This document shows positions 17,055-24,605 of a stretch of 64,000 nucleotides of DNA, in pieces. The notes beneath the pieces are model-generated. The model had not been told where the DNA came from. It saw only the letters and a list, made by a program, of their open reading frames with translations, and ran no database searches. Location of the stretch: NCBI GenBank assembly GCA_051061015.1, contig JBPFEG010000052.1, positions 1 to 64,000 on the forward strand, read 5' to 3'. Numbering within the stretch: position 1 is the stretch's first letter; every line of letters begins with the position of its first letter. The DNA comes from Methylomicrobium sp051061015. Its GTDB lineage: Bacteria > Pseudomonadota > Gammaproteobacteria > Methylococcales > Methylomonadaceae. Made by a program: the position numbers and the translations under genes.

Positions 17055-17894
17055 ATGAACGGACCTGATCATGTTGAAACCGCCAATGGCCTGATTTTCA
17101 ATCAGGTCTTATTCGGATTGGCCTTGCTCGCATTTGTGGCGCTGTTGATTATCGAAAAACGAAAACCCTACCGGCGGTTTCCACGTGATGTTCATAAGCA
17201 TTCGTTTGTAACCAATACCACGACGTTTCTCGCAAACAATTTGATTCTTGCCGTGCTCCGCGCTTCCTCTTTGTTCTGGATCGCGCAACAATTTGCAGGA
17301 CACGGATTACTGGCCGGGATGAGCGATGGCCCGCTCAAATGGTTGCTCGTATTTGTCTTGTTCGACCTGGCTATTTACGCCTGGCATTATGCCAGTCACC
17401 GTTTCGAATGGCTCTGGCGGTTTCATAAGATTCATCACTCGGATAAGAGTTTTAATGTATCCACCGGTTTCCGTTTTCATGTATTTGATCTGCTCTTAGA
17501 AATCGTTTACAAGTGCGGCTTTGTAATACTCGTGGGAGTCGATGCTTATGTGGTTTTATCGATTGAAATCATCGAGCTGTTTTTCATCTTTTTTCACCAT
17601 GCCAACATTCAGGTTGCCAGGGAAGAGCAAATTTCACAGTGGGTTATTACGCCGTCGCTGCATCGCGTGCATCATTCCACAAAAAGATCCGAACACGACA
17701 GCAATTACGGTATCGTGCTGGCGGTATGGGACCGGTTGTTCCGTACGCGGAAAGATCTGGTGCCTGCCCATATCGGTCTGGATTTGATTGAAGCCGAAAA
17801 TTTCGTCCAGCTGTTCTCATTGGCTTTTATCACTGAACGCAAAATCCGGCAATTGCTGGCATGGATACCCAATAATAAAAAAGATAAGCACTGA
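17055..17894 (+). CDS. Sterol desaturase / fatty acid hydroxylase superfamily membrane protein
   Basis: 279 residues with several membrane helices and the His clusters of this di-iron superfamily: HYASH, HKIHH, HHAN and HRVHH. These ligate a non-haem di-iron centre that hydroxylates or desaturates lipids, sterols or carotenoids using O2. The substrate cannot be read from sequence. GGGAG lies before the ATG at 17055. In an operon with a LOV protein and an SRPBCC (lipid-binding) protein, light-regulated lipid or pigment modification is a reasonable inference. Confidence 0.85.
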   Translation: MNGPDHVETANGLIFNQVLFGLALLAFVALLIIEKRKPYRRFPRDVHKHSFVTNTTTFLANNLILAVLRASSLFWIAQQFAGHGLLAGMSDGPLKWLLVFVLFDLAIYAWHYASHRFEWLWRFHKIHHSDKSFNVSTGFRFHVFDLLLEIVYKCGFVILVGVDAYVVLSIEIIELFFIFFHHANIQVAREEQISQWVITPSLHRVHHSTKRSEHDSNYGIVLAVWDRLFRTRKDLVPAHIGLDLIEAENFVQLFSLAFITERKIRQLLAWIPNNKKDKH

Positions 17895-17931
17895 TTGACT
17901 GAGAGACTGGGTGCATCTCGTGAGGTGAGGC

Positions 17932-18885
17932 ATGATAATAAAAACCGATAAAGCCATTCCTAGTTCGGAGATCACCGACCCTGGCATATTCGCCTCAAGG
18001 CGTGCTGTGCTTAAGTCATTGCTGGCCGGCATGGCGCTGGCTTCCGGTTTACCTATAACGGGTGAGGCAGCTGATACTCGTTGGCAAAGTTTGCCGCAAG
18101 GTGATTATTCCTCGAACGGCCTAGTACTCACGCCCGCCGATCAGACGGCGAATTACACCAATTATTATGAGTTTACCTTTAATAAAGAAGACACCACTCG
18201 TCTGGCGCAAGCCCTGCCTACTGATCCCTGGTTGTTAATAATCGGCGGCGAGGTGCAAAAGCCTATGACGCTTGCTCTGGAAGATCTATTGAATCATCCG
18301 AAATTGCAAGAGCGTATCTATCGTTTCCGTTGCGTGGAAGCCTGGTCGATGGTGGTGCCTTGGGTAGGGATTCCCCTGGGCGCAATTTTAACAGCCGCGC
18401 AGCCGCTGTCTTCCGCACAATTCGTCCGGTTTACGGCTGTTTATCGGCCCGAAGTGATGCCTAACCAGCGAAATAAAGCGATGTTAGTCTGGCCTTATGT
18501 AGAAGGTTTGCGTATCGATGAAGCAATGCATTCTTTGACATTACTGGCGGTAGGCATGTACGGCGATGTGTTGCCGAAGCAAAATGGGGCGCCGTTACGT
18601 TTGATAGTGCCGTGGAAATACGGTTTCAAGAGTATCAAGGCGATCGTCAAAATCGATTTGCTGAAACGGGCGCCTGTCACTACTTGGAATCAGTTTGCCC
18701 CTGATGAGTACGGCTTTTATGCGAATGTGAATCCGGCGGTTCCGCATCCGCGGTGGAGCCAAAGCAGCGAGCGCGTATTGGGCTCGCGTTTTTTTACTCC
18801 GCGCAGAGCGACGGAATTGTTCAACGGCTATGGCGAGCAAGTGGCAGGTTTATATCGCGGCATGGATTTGAGGCACTTTTTTTAA
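17932..18885 (+). CDS. msrP: Protein-methionine-sulfoxide reductase, molybdopterin subunit MsrP
   Basis: 317 residues. It reduces methionine sulfoxide in periplasmic proteins, using a molybdenum-molybdopterin cofactor. A twin-arginine signal (SRRAVLKSLLAG) is at about residues 22-45. Cys134 in FRCVEAWSMVVPW is the expected Mo ligand. The family motifs KYGFKS and PRWSQ...ER..G are present. A GAGG site precedes ATG 17932. The stop overlaps the start of msrQ (TAATG), as expected for the two-subunit MsrPQ system, which is often induced by hypochlorous or other oxidative stress. Confidence 0.95.
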   Translation: MIIKTDKAIPSSEITDPGIFASRRAVLKSLLAGMALASGLPITGEAADTRWQSLPQGDYSSNGLVLTPADQTANYTNYYEFTFNKEDTTRLAQALPTDPWLLIIGGEVQKPMTLALEDLLNHPKLQERIYRFRCVEAWSMVVPWVGIPLGAILTAAQPLSSAQFVRFTAVYRPEVMPNQRNKAMLVWPYVEGLRIDEAMHSLTLLAVGMYGDVLPKQNGAPLRLIVPWKYGFKSIKAIVKIDLLKRAPVTTWNQFAPDEYGFYANVNPAVPHPRWSQSSERVLGSRFFTPRRATELFNGYGEQVAGLYRGMDLRHFF

Positions 18886-19517
18886 TGAGAGTCCTTGGCA
18901 ATAATAAAATCTGGTGGTCCGTTTTCGCAGTCGGGTTACTGCCGCTTTTTGTTTTAGCGATAGAAATTGCCAGGCATACATTGGGGGCAAATCCTATTGA
19001 AGCGGTACATATCCGGCTCGGCGACTGGGCCCTGAGGTTTTTGTGCATGACGTTGGCGATCACGCCGTTACAGGCCGTTACCCAGTGGCGGGGCATGGCG
19101 GACTATCGGCAGTTGCTCGGAGTGTATAGCTGGTTCTATTCCACTTTGCACTTATTGGCTTACCTCACCATTGATCAAGCCTGGGAATGGCAGTTGATCG
19201 GAATTGACTTGCTAGAAAGCCGTTATCTGTGGTTTGGGCTATTGGCTTACATGATAATCTTTTTGTTGGGCATGACCACTTCAAAAGCAGCTAAAAAAGC
19301 GCTCGGCCGGCGCTGGAAAAAATTGCACCGCTGGATTTATCTGGCCTCGTTCGCTGCCGTAATGCATTATTTCTGGCAGTTAAAGGGGAATTTGGTTGAG
19401 CCTGCCTTTTATCTGTCAATCTTCTCGTTTTTGATGGCTTTCCGCTTATTGGTCTGGTTAAAAAACAAGCAGATCAGTCGCTTGATGATTCCGACAGGAC
19501 GGCGTCATCTATCCTGA
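18885..19517 (+). CDS. msrQ: Heme-binding membrane subunit MsrQ
   Basis: 210 residues, about six membrane helices, of the ferric-reductase-like family. It passes electrons from quinones or flavin reductase to MsrP. Conserved histidines suited to heme ligation are in STLHLLAYL, LHRWIYL and MHYFW. The ATG at 18885 overlaps the msrP stop by one base, which sets the start although the frame is open upstream. Length is normal for the family (about 200). Confidence 0.93.
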   Translation: MRVLGNNKIWWSVFAVGLLPLFVLAIEIARHTLGANPIEAVHIRLGDWALRFLCMTLAITPLQAVTQWRGMADYRQLLGVYSWFYSTLHLLAYLTIDQAWEWQLIGIDLLESRYLWFGLLAYMIIFLLGMTTSKAAKKALGRRWKKLHRWIYLASFAAVMHYFWQLKGNLVEPAFYLSIFSFLMAFRLLVWLKNKQISRLMIPTGRRHLS

Positions 19518-19561
19518 CGCCGAAAAATCTTATTCGATCGATGCGGTAAAACTGTATGAGT

Positions 19562-19656
19562 TTATTAACGGATACGCATAAACAATCGATACCAGAAATA
19601 AAACGCTAAGCCAGCGGCTCCGAACCTTATCGAAGGGGTGGGTCAAAAATACCGCT
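19562..19656 (-). pseudogene. Duplicate of the 3' end of the DUF4010 gene (relic)
   Basis: This roughly 95-base stretch closely matches 21683-21780, the 3' end of the DUF4010-family gene, in the same orientation. Both share the 16-base string ATACGCATAAACAATC and near-identical stretches around CGAACCTTA and AAAAATACCGC. Small indels break the reading frame, so it encodes nothing. It abuts the PsiE-tail fragment directly. Confidence 0.85.
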
Positions 19657-19743
19657 CATGTATTCGCTTCCGGATTGCTGGTCGCCGCCCTGGGCGGCAC
19701 GTACTGGTTGCTGGAGCGGGAATTCAACCCGCATGCGGATTAA
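19648..19743 (+). pseudogene. C-terminal fragment of a PsiE-family gene (relic)
   Basis: About 32 codons read NTAHVFASGLLVAALGG then TYWLLEREFNPHAD and stop at TAA 19741-19743. This corresponds to the last residues of the BLUF-PsiE protein (MHVLATALLVIALGG, SYWLLEREFKVHSD). No upstream PsiE sequence remains; instead the DUF4010 3'-end copy is attached. It is therefore a deletion scar, not a gene. Confidence 0.85.
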
Positions 19744-19764
19744 AGCCGGGGGCCTGCTGCCGCT

Positions 19765-21444
19765 TTAACGTGATTGAACGACCAACCAGTCTTCACGGTA
19801 GGGCTGGATATAATCGATCCTTAGCCTGAGCTTGTTGACTAGTGGATTCGGTGAGGGATTGATCGAAATCAGGTGCCCGTTGGGGTGCTCGTTGAGCCAT
19901 TGTCGAATCTCGCTGTAGCGAATGACCGGCATCGGCTCTTTAAGGCGCAGCAGGAACAAAAACTGCCCGTCATATTCGCCGACCCAGGCAATCGGTTCGC
20001 CAGCCTTCAGGATTTTTTGCAATTGAGCGGCCGCATCGTTCAAGTGGAAAGCGTTGCCGGTCGAGCTAAAAAAGCCGGCCAGGCTTGAAGTCAGAAGAAT
20101 AATGACCGACCCAGACAATGAGTAAGGGGTCAGGCGACGGGTTCGGGTTTTGAGAATGATGCCCATGATGCCGGTCGCAATGATCAGCAGCGGCCACCAG
20201 ATTTGCCGGTTCTGCAGCCAATGATAGATTTTGATGTTCGGTATCATCGGTAAAAGTAGAAGGCCAAGGCCGAATAAGCAAATCACTACGAACGGCAGAA
20301 AATCGCCGATGCGAAGGTCGGCCGGTGCCTGTGCAGTTAATGCCCGACTCATCAGCAGCGCTAGGGCTGGCATCAAAGGCAGCAGATAATGCACCTGTTT
20401 GCCGCTGATCGCCGAGAACCCTATGATTCCCGCCAAAAACCAGCTGGCACAGAAGCGCATAGCCGGGTCATCGAAAATCTCTTTACGGCAAACGGCCTGC
20501 CAGCACCGCGGCCAGAAACACCAGGGAAACAGGATAAGCGGCGCCAGCTCCAGGTACCACCAGAGGGGGCGTCCGTGCGCGAAGCTGTTTACGACCCGGT
20601 CGGCGGTCTGATGCCAGAGCAAGGTCCCGCCAAACGCATCTCCGGCCTTCAATACGGCAGGTATCGCCCAGGCCAGACCGATCGAGATACCGACGAGCAG
20701 GGCAATGCCGCCTTGCAGATACCACTTTGTGCGTTCGCGTTTGGCGGCGTCGCTCCATAATATGCCCAACAAGAAAGGCGCCAGGATATGCATGAAGACC
20801 ACCGGGCCTTTGGCCAGCAAACCGAGCCCGCAACCCAACGCGTACAGCGCCCAATACTTCCAATTCAGGTGTCTGGCCGACTTCACCAAGCCTATCATCG
20901 CGACTAATACGCACAGCCCTAACAGCATATCGAACATAGAGCTGTTCAAATAAGCGCCCCAGATTAGGCTACCCAGCAATAACCAGGGAGCTTTGCGCAT
21001 GGCTTCAAAATTGCCCGGCCACAACTGGCAGGCCAGATATCTCACCGCATATAAACTGACTAGCGCGCAAAGCGGCGAAACCAGGAGCAGCCAGAGTTCA
21101 TTAACGCCGAATAGCGACCAGCCCAGATTATCTATCCAGAAAAGCAGTGGCGGTTTGTGATGATAGGGAATCCCGTTCAGATGGGGCACAAGAAAATCAT
21201 GGCGGACCCACATGTCCCAGGCAACTGAGGCATAACGGGTTTCATCGAGAGGAATCAGGCGGTGAAAATAAAGATTGACCGAAGTTAAAAGCAGCCAAAC
21301 AACGAAAATATCGGCATGGCCTTGAGTAATGAAGCGCGACGAAGCCCTGGCGGTTGTGGGGGATGTAGTCGAAGCGTTACCGGAAACGGAACGACTCGGG
21401 TAAGTAGTTGAAGAAGTAGAGGCATCTCTCACGACAGTTTTCAT
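19765..21444 (-). CDS. ArnT/PMT-like membrane glycosyltransferase
   Basis: 559 residues with about ten or more membrane helices. It belongs to the GT-C fold, ArnT/dolichyl-P-mannose transferase type, which moves a sugar from a polyprenyl phosphate to lipid A, protein or another acceptor on the periplasmic side. The motif PLDETRYASVAW in the first periplasmic loop carries the conserved acidic pair, and PYHHKPPLLFW is the family's substrate-loop motif. Residues 1-40 are an unusual Ser/Thr-rich cytoplasmic extension. The C-terminal domain is shorter than in E. coli ArnT. Donor and acceptor are unknown. It starts at ATG 21444. Confidence 0.85.
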   Translation of the reverse strand: MKTVVRDASTSSTTYPSRSVSGNASTTSPTTARASSRFITQGHADIFVVWLLLTSVNLYFHRLIPLDETRYASVAWDMWVRHDFLVPHLNGIPYHHKPPLLFWIDNLGWSLFGVNELWLLLVSPLCALVSLYAVRYLACQLWPGNFEAMRKAPWLLLGSLIWGAYLNSSMFDMLLGLCVLVAMIGLVKSARHLNWKYWALYALGCGLGLLAKGPVVFMHILAPFLLGILWSDAAKRERTKWYLQGGIALLVGISIGLAWAIPAVLKAGDAFGGTLLWHQTADRVVNSFAHGRPLWWYLELAPLILFPWCFWPRCWQAVCRKEIFDDPAMRFCASWFLAGIIGFSAISGKQVHYLLPLMPALALLMSRALTAQAPADLRIGDFLPFVVICLFGLGLLLLPMIPNIKIYHWLQNRQIWWPLLIIATGIMGIILKTRTRRLTPYSLSGSVIILLTSSLAGFFSSTGNAFHLNDAAAQLQKILKAGEPIAWVGEYDGQFLFLLRLKEPMPVIRYSEIRQWLNEHPNGHLISINPSPNPLVNKLRLRIDYIQPYREDWLVVQSR

Positions 21445-21677
21445 CGGCTGATATCGGATTATTAGAGTATATTCATTTAATCAAAAGGTATGCCAAAATT
21501 TCCCTTATCGATAAGGTCAAATAGACTATTGAAAATAAAATAAAAAAACTGCGGGAGGCCAATAAAAAAATGTGGATGTCGGAAATCAAATTGGTCAAAT
21601 CCACCTTGAGAGGTTGAAATAAACCCTTGGGAAAGCCGTCTGTGAAGGGAGGTTATGCGGAACGTTGGAAAATGAAA

Positions 21678-22949
21678 TCAGTGTATCAACGCATACGCAT
21701 AAACAATCGATACCAAAAATAAAACGGTAAGCCAGACGGCCCCGAACCTTACCGAAGGGTTGCGGGCAAAAAATACCGCATAGGCGGCTTTCAGAAGATT
21801 ATTGCTGCCGCTGGCCAGGATAATGGCTGCGACGATTGCCAGTTCGGAAACCGGAAATTTTCCACTCAGCAATGACAGAATGAAGGGATCGATATCGGTC
21901 AAACCGACCACGAGCGCCAGGAAATTCAGGCCGGTAAGTCCAAAATGAGTAATTACATACTGCGTGGCGAACGTAAAAACCATGAGCAGCATCGCGAACA
22001 GGAGCGCCGTCGAAAGTTCTAAGGGATGTCTAAAATCGACCGCATCGGCCTCCAGGGGCCGCTCTTTTTTATAATGCGCCAAAGCCGTGACGGCGAGGAC
22101 TGAGAGAAATATGATCGAGACAAAAGGCGGCAACAGCCTGAGGCCCGCGTGCGGGGCGAACAGGAAGATGATCGCCAGAAGGCGCAGGTACATCATCATG
22201 GTCGCAATGATCAGCGCAGCCGAAACATGACTTTCCGCAGCTGCCAGACCTCGGGCACGCCGTCCGATGATGATTGTGGCGACCGTACTCGAATAAAGTC
22301 CGGCCAATACCGCGGTAATCATCAGGCCGCGGCTTTGATAAAAATAATTGTGAATCAAATAGCTGAAGTACGAAAAACCGGATACGATGATCACCGCCAG
22401 CCAGACCTTGTAATAAGTGACCGGCAGCGCCGGCGCGATCGGTCGGTCCGGCAATAAAGGCAGAATGACTCCCGAAAGGATCAAAAACTTAGCTAATGTG
22501 GCCACTTCGTCATTGGCGAGCTGATCCGAGAACCGATGGATTTCCGGCTTTTCGCTCAGCATCAGGACAAGCACCACGATAAAAAGAATCAGGAACCAGC
22601 TTGGAAATGTGATCGCAATTGGGCCAATCAGATAGATCAGCAGCGCCAGCAAAGGGCCGAATATCGAAAAGATGCCCTTTGAGGCCAAGTGCCAATAATA
22701 AATCAGCAGGGCAGCGCCAAACAGTAAAAATCCCGAGGCGAACAGCTGCTTGCCGGGATCGAGCGAAAACAGGATGAAACCCAGAATCGCGATCAATACA
22801 AACGTCCGTGTACTGCCGAAATGAAGCTGATATTGATTAATTCGATGATAGCGGCGGAATTCGAGCCCGACCACGAACGCAAAGGCGACCGTCATCACGA
22901 ATTGAATCAGCACGGGGGGAATGGTAGCGATCAGCTCGGTGAATTCCAT
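21678..22949 (-). CDS. MgtC-like/DUF4010 membrane protein
   Basis: 423 residues, nearly all hydrophobic, about 12 helices. The N-terminal third resembles the MgtC/SapB family (VGLEFRRYH; STRTFVLIAILG) and the rest matches DUF4010 (SGFSYFSYLIH; GLYSSTVATIIIGRRAR; TDIDPFILSLLSG). MgtC relatives affect magnesium homeostasis and ATP synthase in pathogens; the DUF4010 type is uncharacterised. Its start at 22949 lies 10 bases behind the LOG gene stop, so the two may be co-transcribed. A broken copy of its 3' end lies at 19562-19656. Confidence 0.85.
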   Translation of the reverse strand: MEFTELIATIPPVLIQFVMTVAFAFVVGLEFRRYHRINQYQLHFGSTRTFVLIAILGFILFSLDPGKQLFASGFLLFGAALLIYYWHLASKGIFSIFGPLLALLIYLIGPIAITFPSWFLILFIVVLVLMLSEKPEIHRFSDQLANDEVATLAKFLILSGVILPLLPDRPIAPALPVTYYKVWLAVIIVSGFSYFSYLIHNYFYQSRGLMITAVLAGLYSSTVATIIIGRRARGLAAAESHVSAALIIATMMMYLRLLAIIFLFAPHAGLRLLPPFVSIIFLSVLAVTALAHYKKERPLEADAVDFRHPLELSTALLFAMLLMVFTFATQYVITHFGLTGLNFLALVVGLTDIDPFILSLLSGKFPVSELAIVAAIILASGSNNLLKAAYAVFFARNPSVRFGAVWLTVLFLVSIVYAYALIH

Positions 22950-22959
22950 AGCTCGATTC

Positions 22960-23910
22960 TTAGATCAGCGGTTGACCGCTCACGTTATACCAGTCCACAA
23001 TGCTTTGCCAGACTTCCTCTGCGGTTTCCGCGTACCAGAATAAATCGCGGTCTTCCGTGTCGATTACGCCTTCGCAGATCAGAAAATCGACATTGAAAGC
23101 TTCTTTCCAAAACTCTTTGCCGACCAATACGACCGGCACTTGTTTGATCTTGCGCGTCTGCATCAGCGTCAGCGTTTCAAACAGTTCGTCAAACGTGCCA
23201 TAGCCGCCCGGAAACACCACCATCGCCTTGGCCCGGAGCAGGAAATGCAGTTTCCGTATCGCGAAATAATGAAAGCGAAAACACAGTTCGGGCGTGATGT
23301 AAGGATTGGGAAACTGTTCGTAGGGCAGGTTGATGTTCAGGCCAACATTGAGAGCCCCTGTGTCATAAGCGCCACGGTTTGCCGCCTCCATCAGTCCGGG
23401 ACCGCCTCCGGTCATGATCACGCAGGGGCTGGTAGGGGCTTGGTTTCGAGAATTTCCTACCAGACGGCCGAATTCCCGGGCAATATTATAGTAGTGACTT
23501 TTCGCGTAAACCCGTTCGGCGACAGTAAGTTTGCTTAATAAAACAGGATCGTTCGGTTTGCTTTCGAGTGCCGCCTTCAGACCGTCGACCTTGCGCTTGG
23601 ATTCGCCGGGTTCTTTAATGCGTGTACCGCCGAACACCACGATCGTATTTTCGACATTATTTTCTTTGAGCGTCTGTTCCGCTTTAAAAAAGTCGACCTG
23701 CAGGCGAAAGGAACGCAGCTCATCCCGATTCAGAAAATCGACGTCCTGGTCGGCCTGACGATAACTGGCGCTGGACAGGATTTTTTTAAGCCGCAACGGA
23801 GCTTCTGGATCTTCCTCGGCTGGTTTTGGGACCTGCCAAGGTAAAGGTTCAGTTCTTTCTCCCACTATGGGGTGCTGACAGGGATCTTCAGGATCGTCAA
23901 ATTGAGTCAT
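22960..23910 (-). CDS. LOG-family protein (nucleotide monophosphate phosphoribohydrolase-like)
   Basis: 316 residues with a Rossmann-type lysine-decarboxylase-like (LOG/TIGR00730) fold. Diagnostic motifs: TGGGPGLMEAANRGA and PGGYGTFDELFETLTL, which carry the catalytic Arg/Glu and nucleotide contacts. Members hydrolyse the N-glycosidic bond of nucleoside monophosphates, such as AMP or cytokinin nucleotides (PpnN-like). It is longer than minimal LOG proteins (about 190) owing to an N-terminal helical extension of some 110 residues. The start at ATG 23910 is clear. Confidence 0.88.
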   Translation of the reverse strand: MTQFDDPEDPCQHPIVGERTEPLPWQVPKPAEEDPEAPLRLKKILSSASYRQADQDVDFLNRDELRSFRLQVDFFKAEQTLKENNVENTIVVFGGTRIKEPGESKRKVDGLKAALESKPNDPVLLSKLTVAERVYAKSHYYNIAREFGRLVGNSRNQAPTSPCVIMTGGGPGLMEAANRGAYDTGALNVGLNINLPYEQFPNPYITPELCFRFHYFAIRKLHFLLRAKAMVVFPGGYGTFDELFETLTLMQTRKIKQVPVVLVGKEFWKEAFNVDFLICEGVIDTEDRDLFWYAETAEEVWQSIVDWYNVSGQPLI

Positions 23911-23977
23911 CGTTCCGAATAAGAATTAAGAGCAGTGTTGTCTAGAGCCGGAATTTGTCTGTGCAGCAAACCCATGC

Positions 23978-24502
23978 TCAACTGAACAATTTAAGATACT
24001 CGCTTTCGGAAAAAATGTCCCGGTTGCTTTCGACCCGATCCAGAAAAACCAGGCCGTTCAGATGGTCGAATTCGTGCTGAAAAACGCGGGCGATGAAGTC
24101 CTGCAGACAGGTTCGGATCGCATTACCCTGTTCGTCGGTATAATCGATCCGGATCTCCTTAAATCGAGGGACTAATGCGCGAATACCGGGAATGCTCAGG
24201 CAGCCTTCCCAGTCTTTTTCCCTAACCTCCGATAACGGTATGAAGGCAGGATTGATCATCACGGTGGGTTCCATCAAGGGCGCGTTCGGATAGCGTGGCG
24301 TCGGACGCGAGGCGACAATGATAATCCGTTGGGGCATACTGATTTGCGGCGCGGCCAGACCGACACCTTGAGTGCTGGCCAGCGTGGCTTTCAGGGTGGT
24401 AATTAATGCCCGTGTTTCGGTGCTGTTGACTTCCGCGACCGGTTCGGCAGGGAGCCTTAGCGCTTCAGCACCCAATTGGGCAATTTCTCTTGTCTGATTC
24501 AT
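23978..24502 (-). CDS. def: Peptide deformylase
   Basis: 174 residues. It removes the formyl group from the N-terminal methionine of new proteins. All three motifs are present: GVGLAAPQI, EGCLSIPG (metal-binding Cys) and QHEFDHLNG (two metal-binding His and catalytic Glu). It is not next to fmt, the common partner, so it is likely a second, stand-alone copy. It reads in the same direction as ppk1, 103 bases downstream of it. Confidence 0.93.
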   Translation of the reverse strand: MNQTREIAQLGAEALRLPAEPVAEVNSTETRALITTLKATLASTQGVGLAAPQISMPQRIIIVASRPTPRYPNAPLMEPTVMINPAFIPLSEVREKDWEGCLSIPGIRALVPRFKEIRIDYTDEQGNAIRTCLQDFIARVFQHEFDHLNGLVFLDRVESNRDIFSESEYLKLFS

Positions 24503-24605
24503 AATTAAAGTATCTATGCCGTTGAGCAGATTGATTCGGAGCGATAGCCTTTATCATGGAGTTCAACAGCAAGAAAGGCAAGTCGTTCCTTCATACCTTA
24601 ATGCA

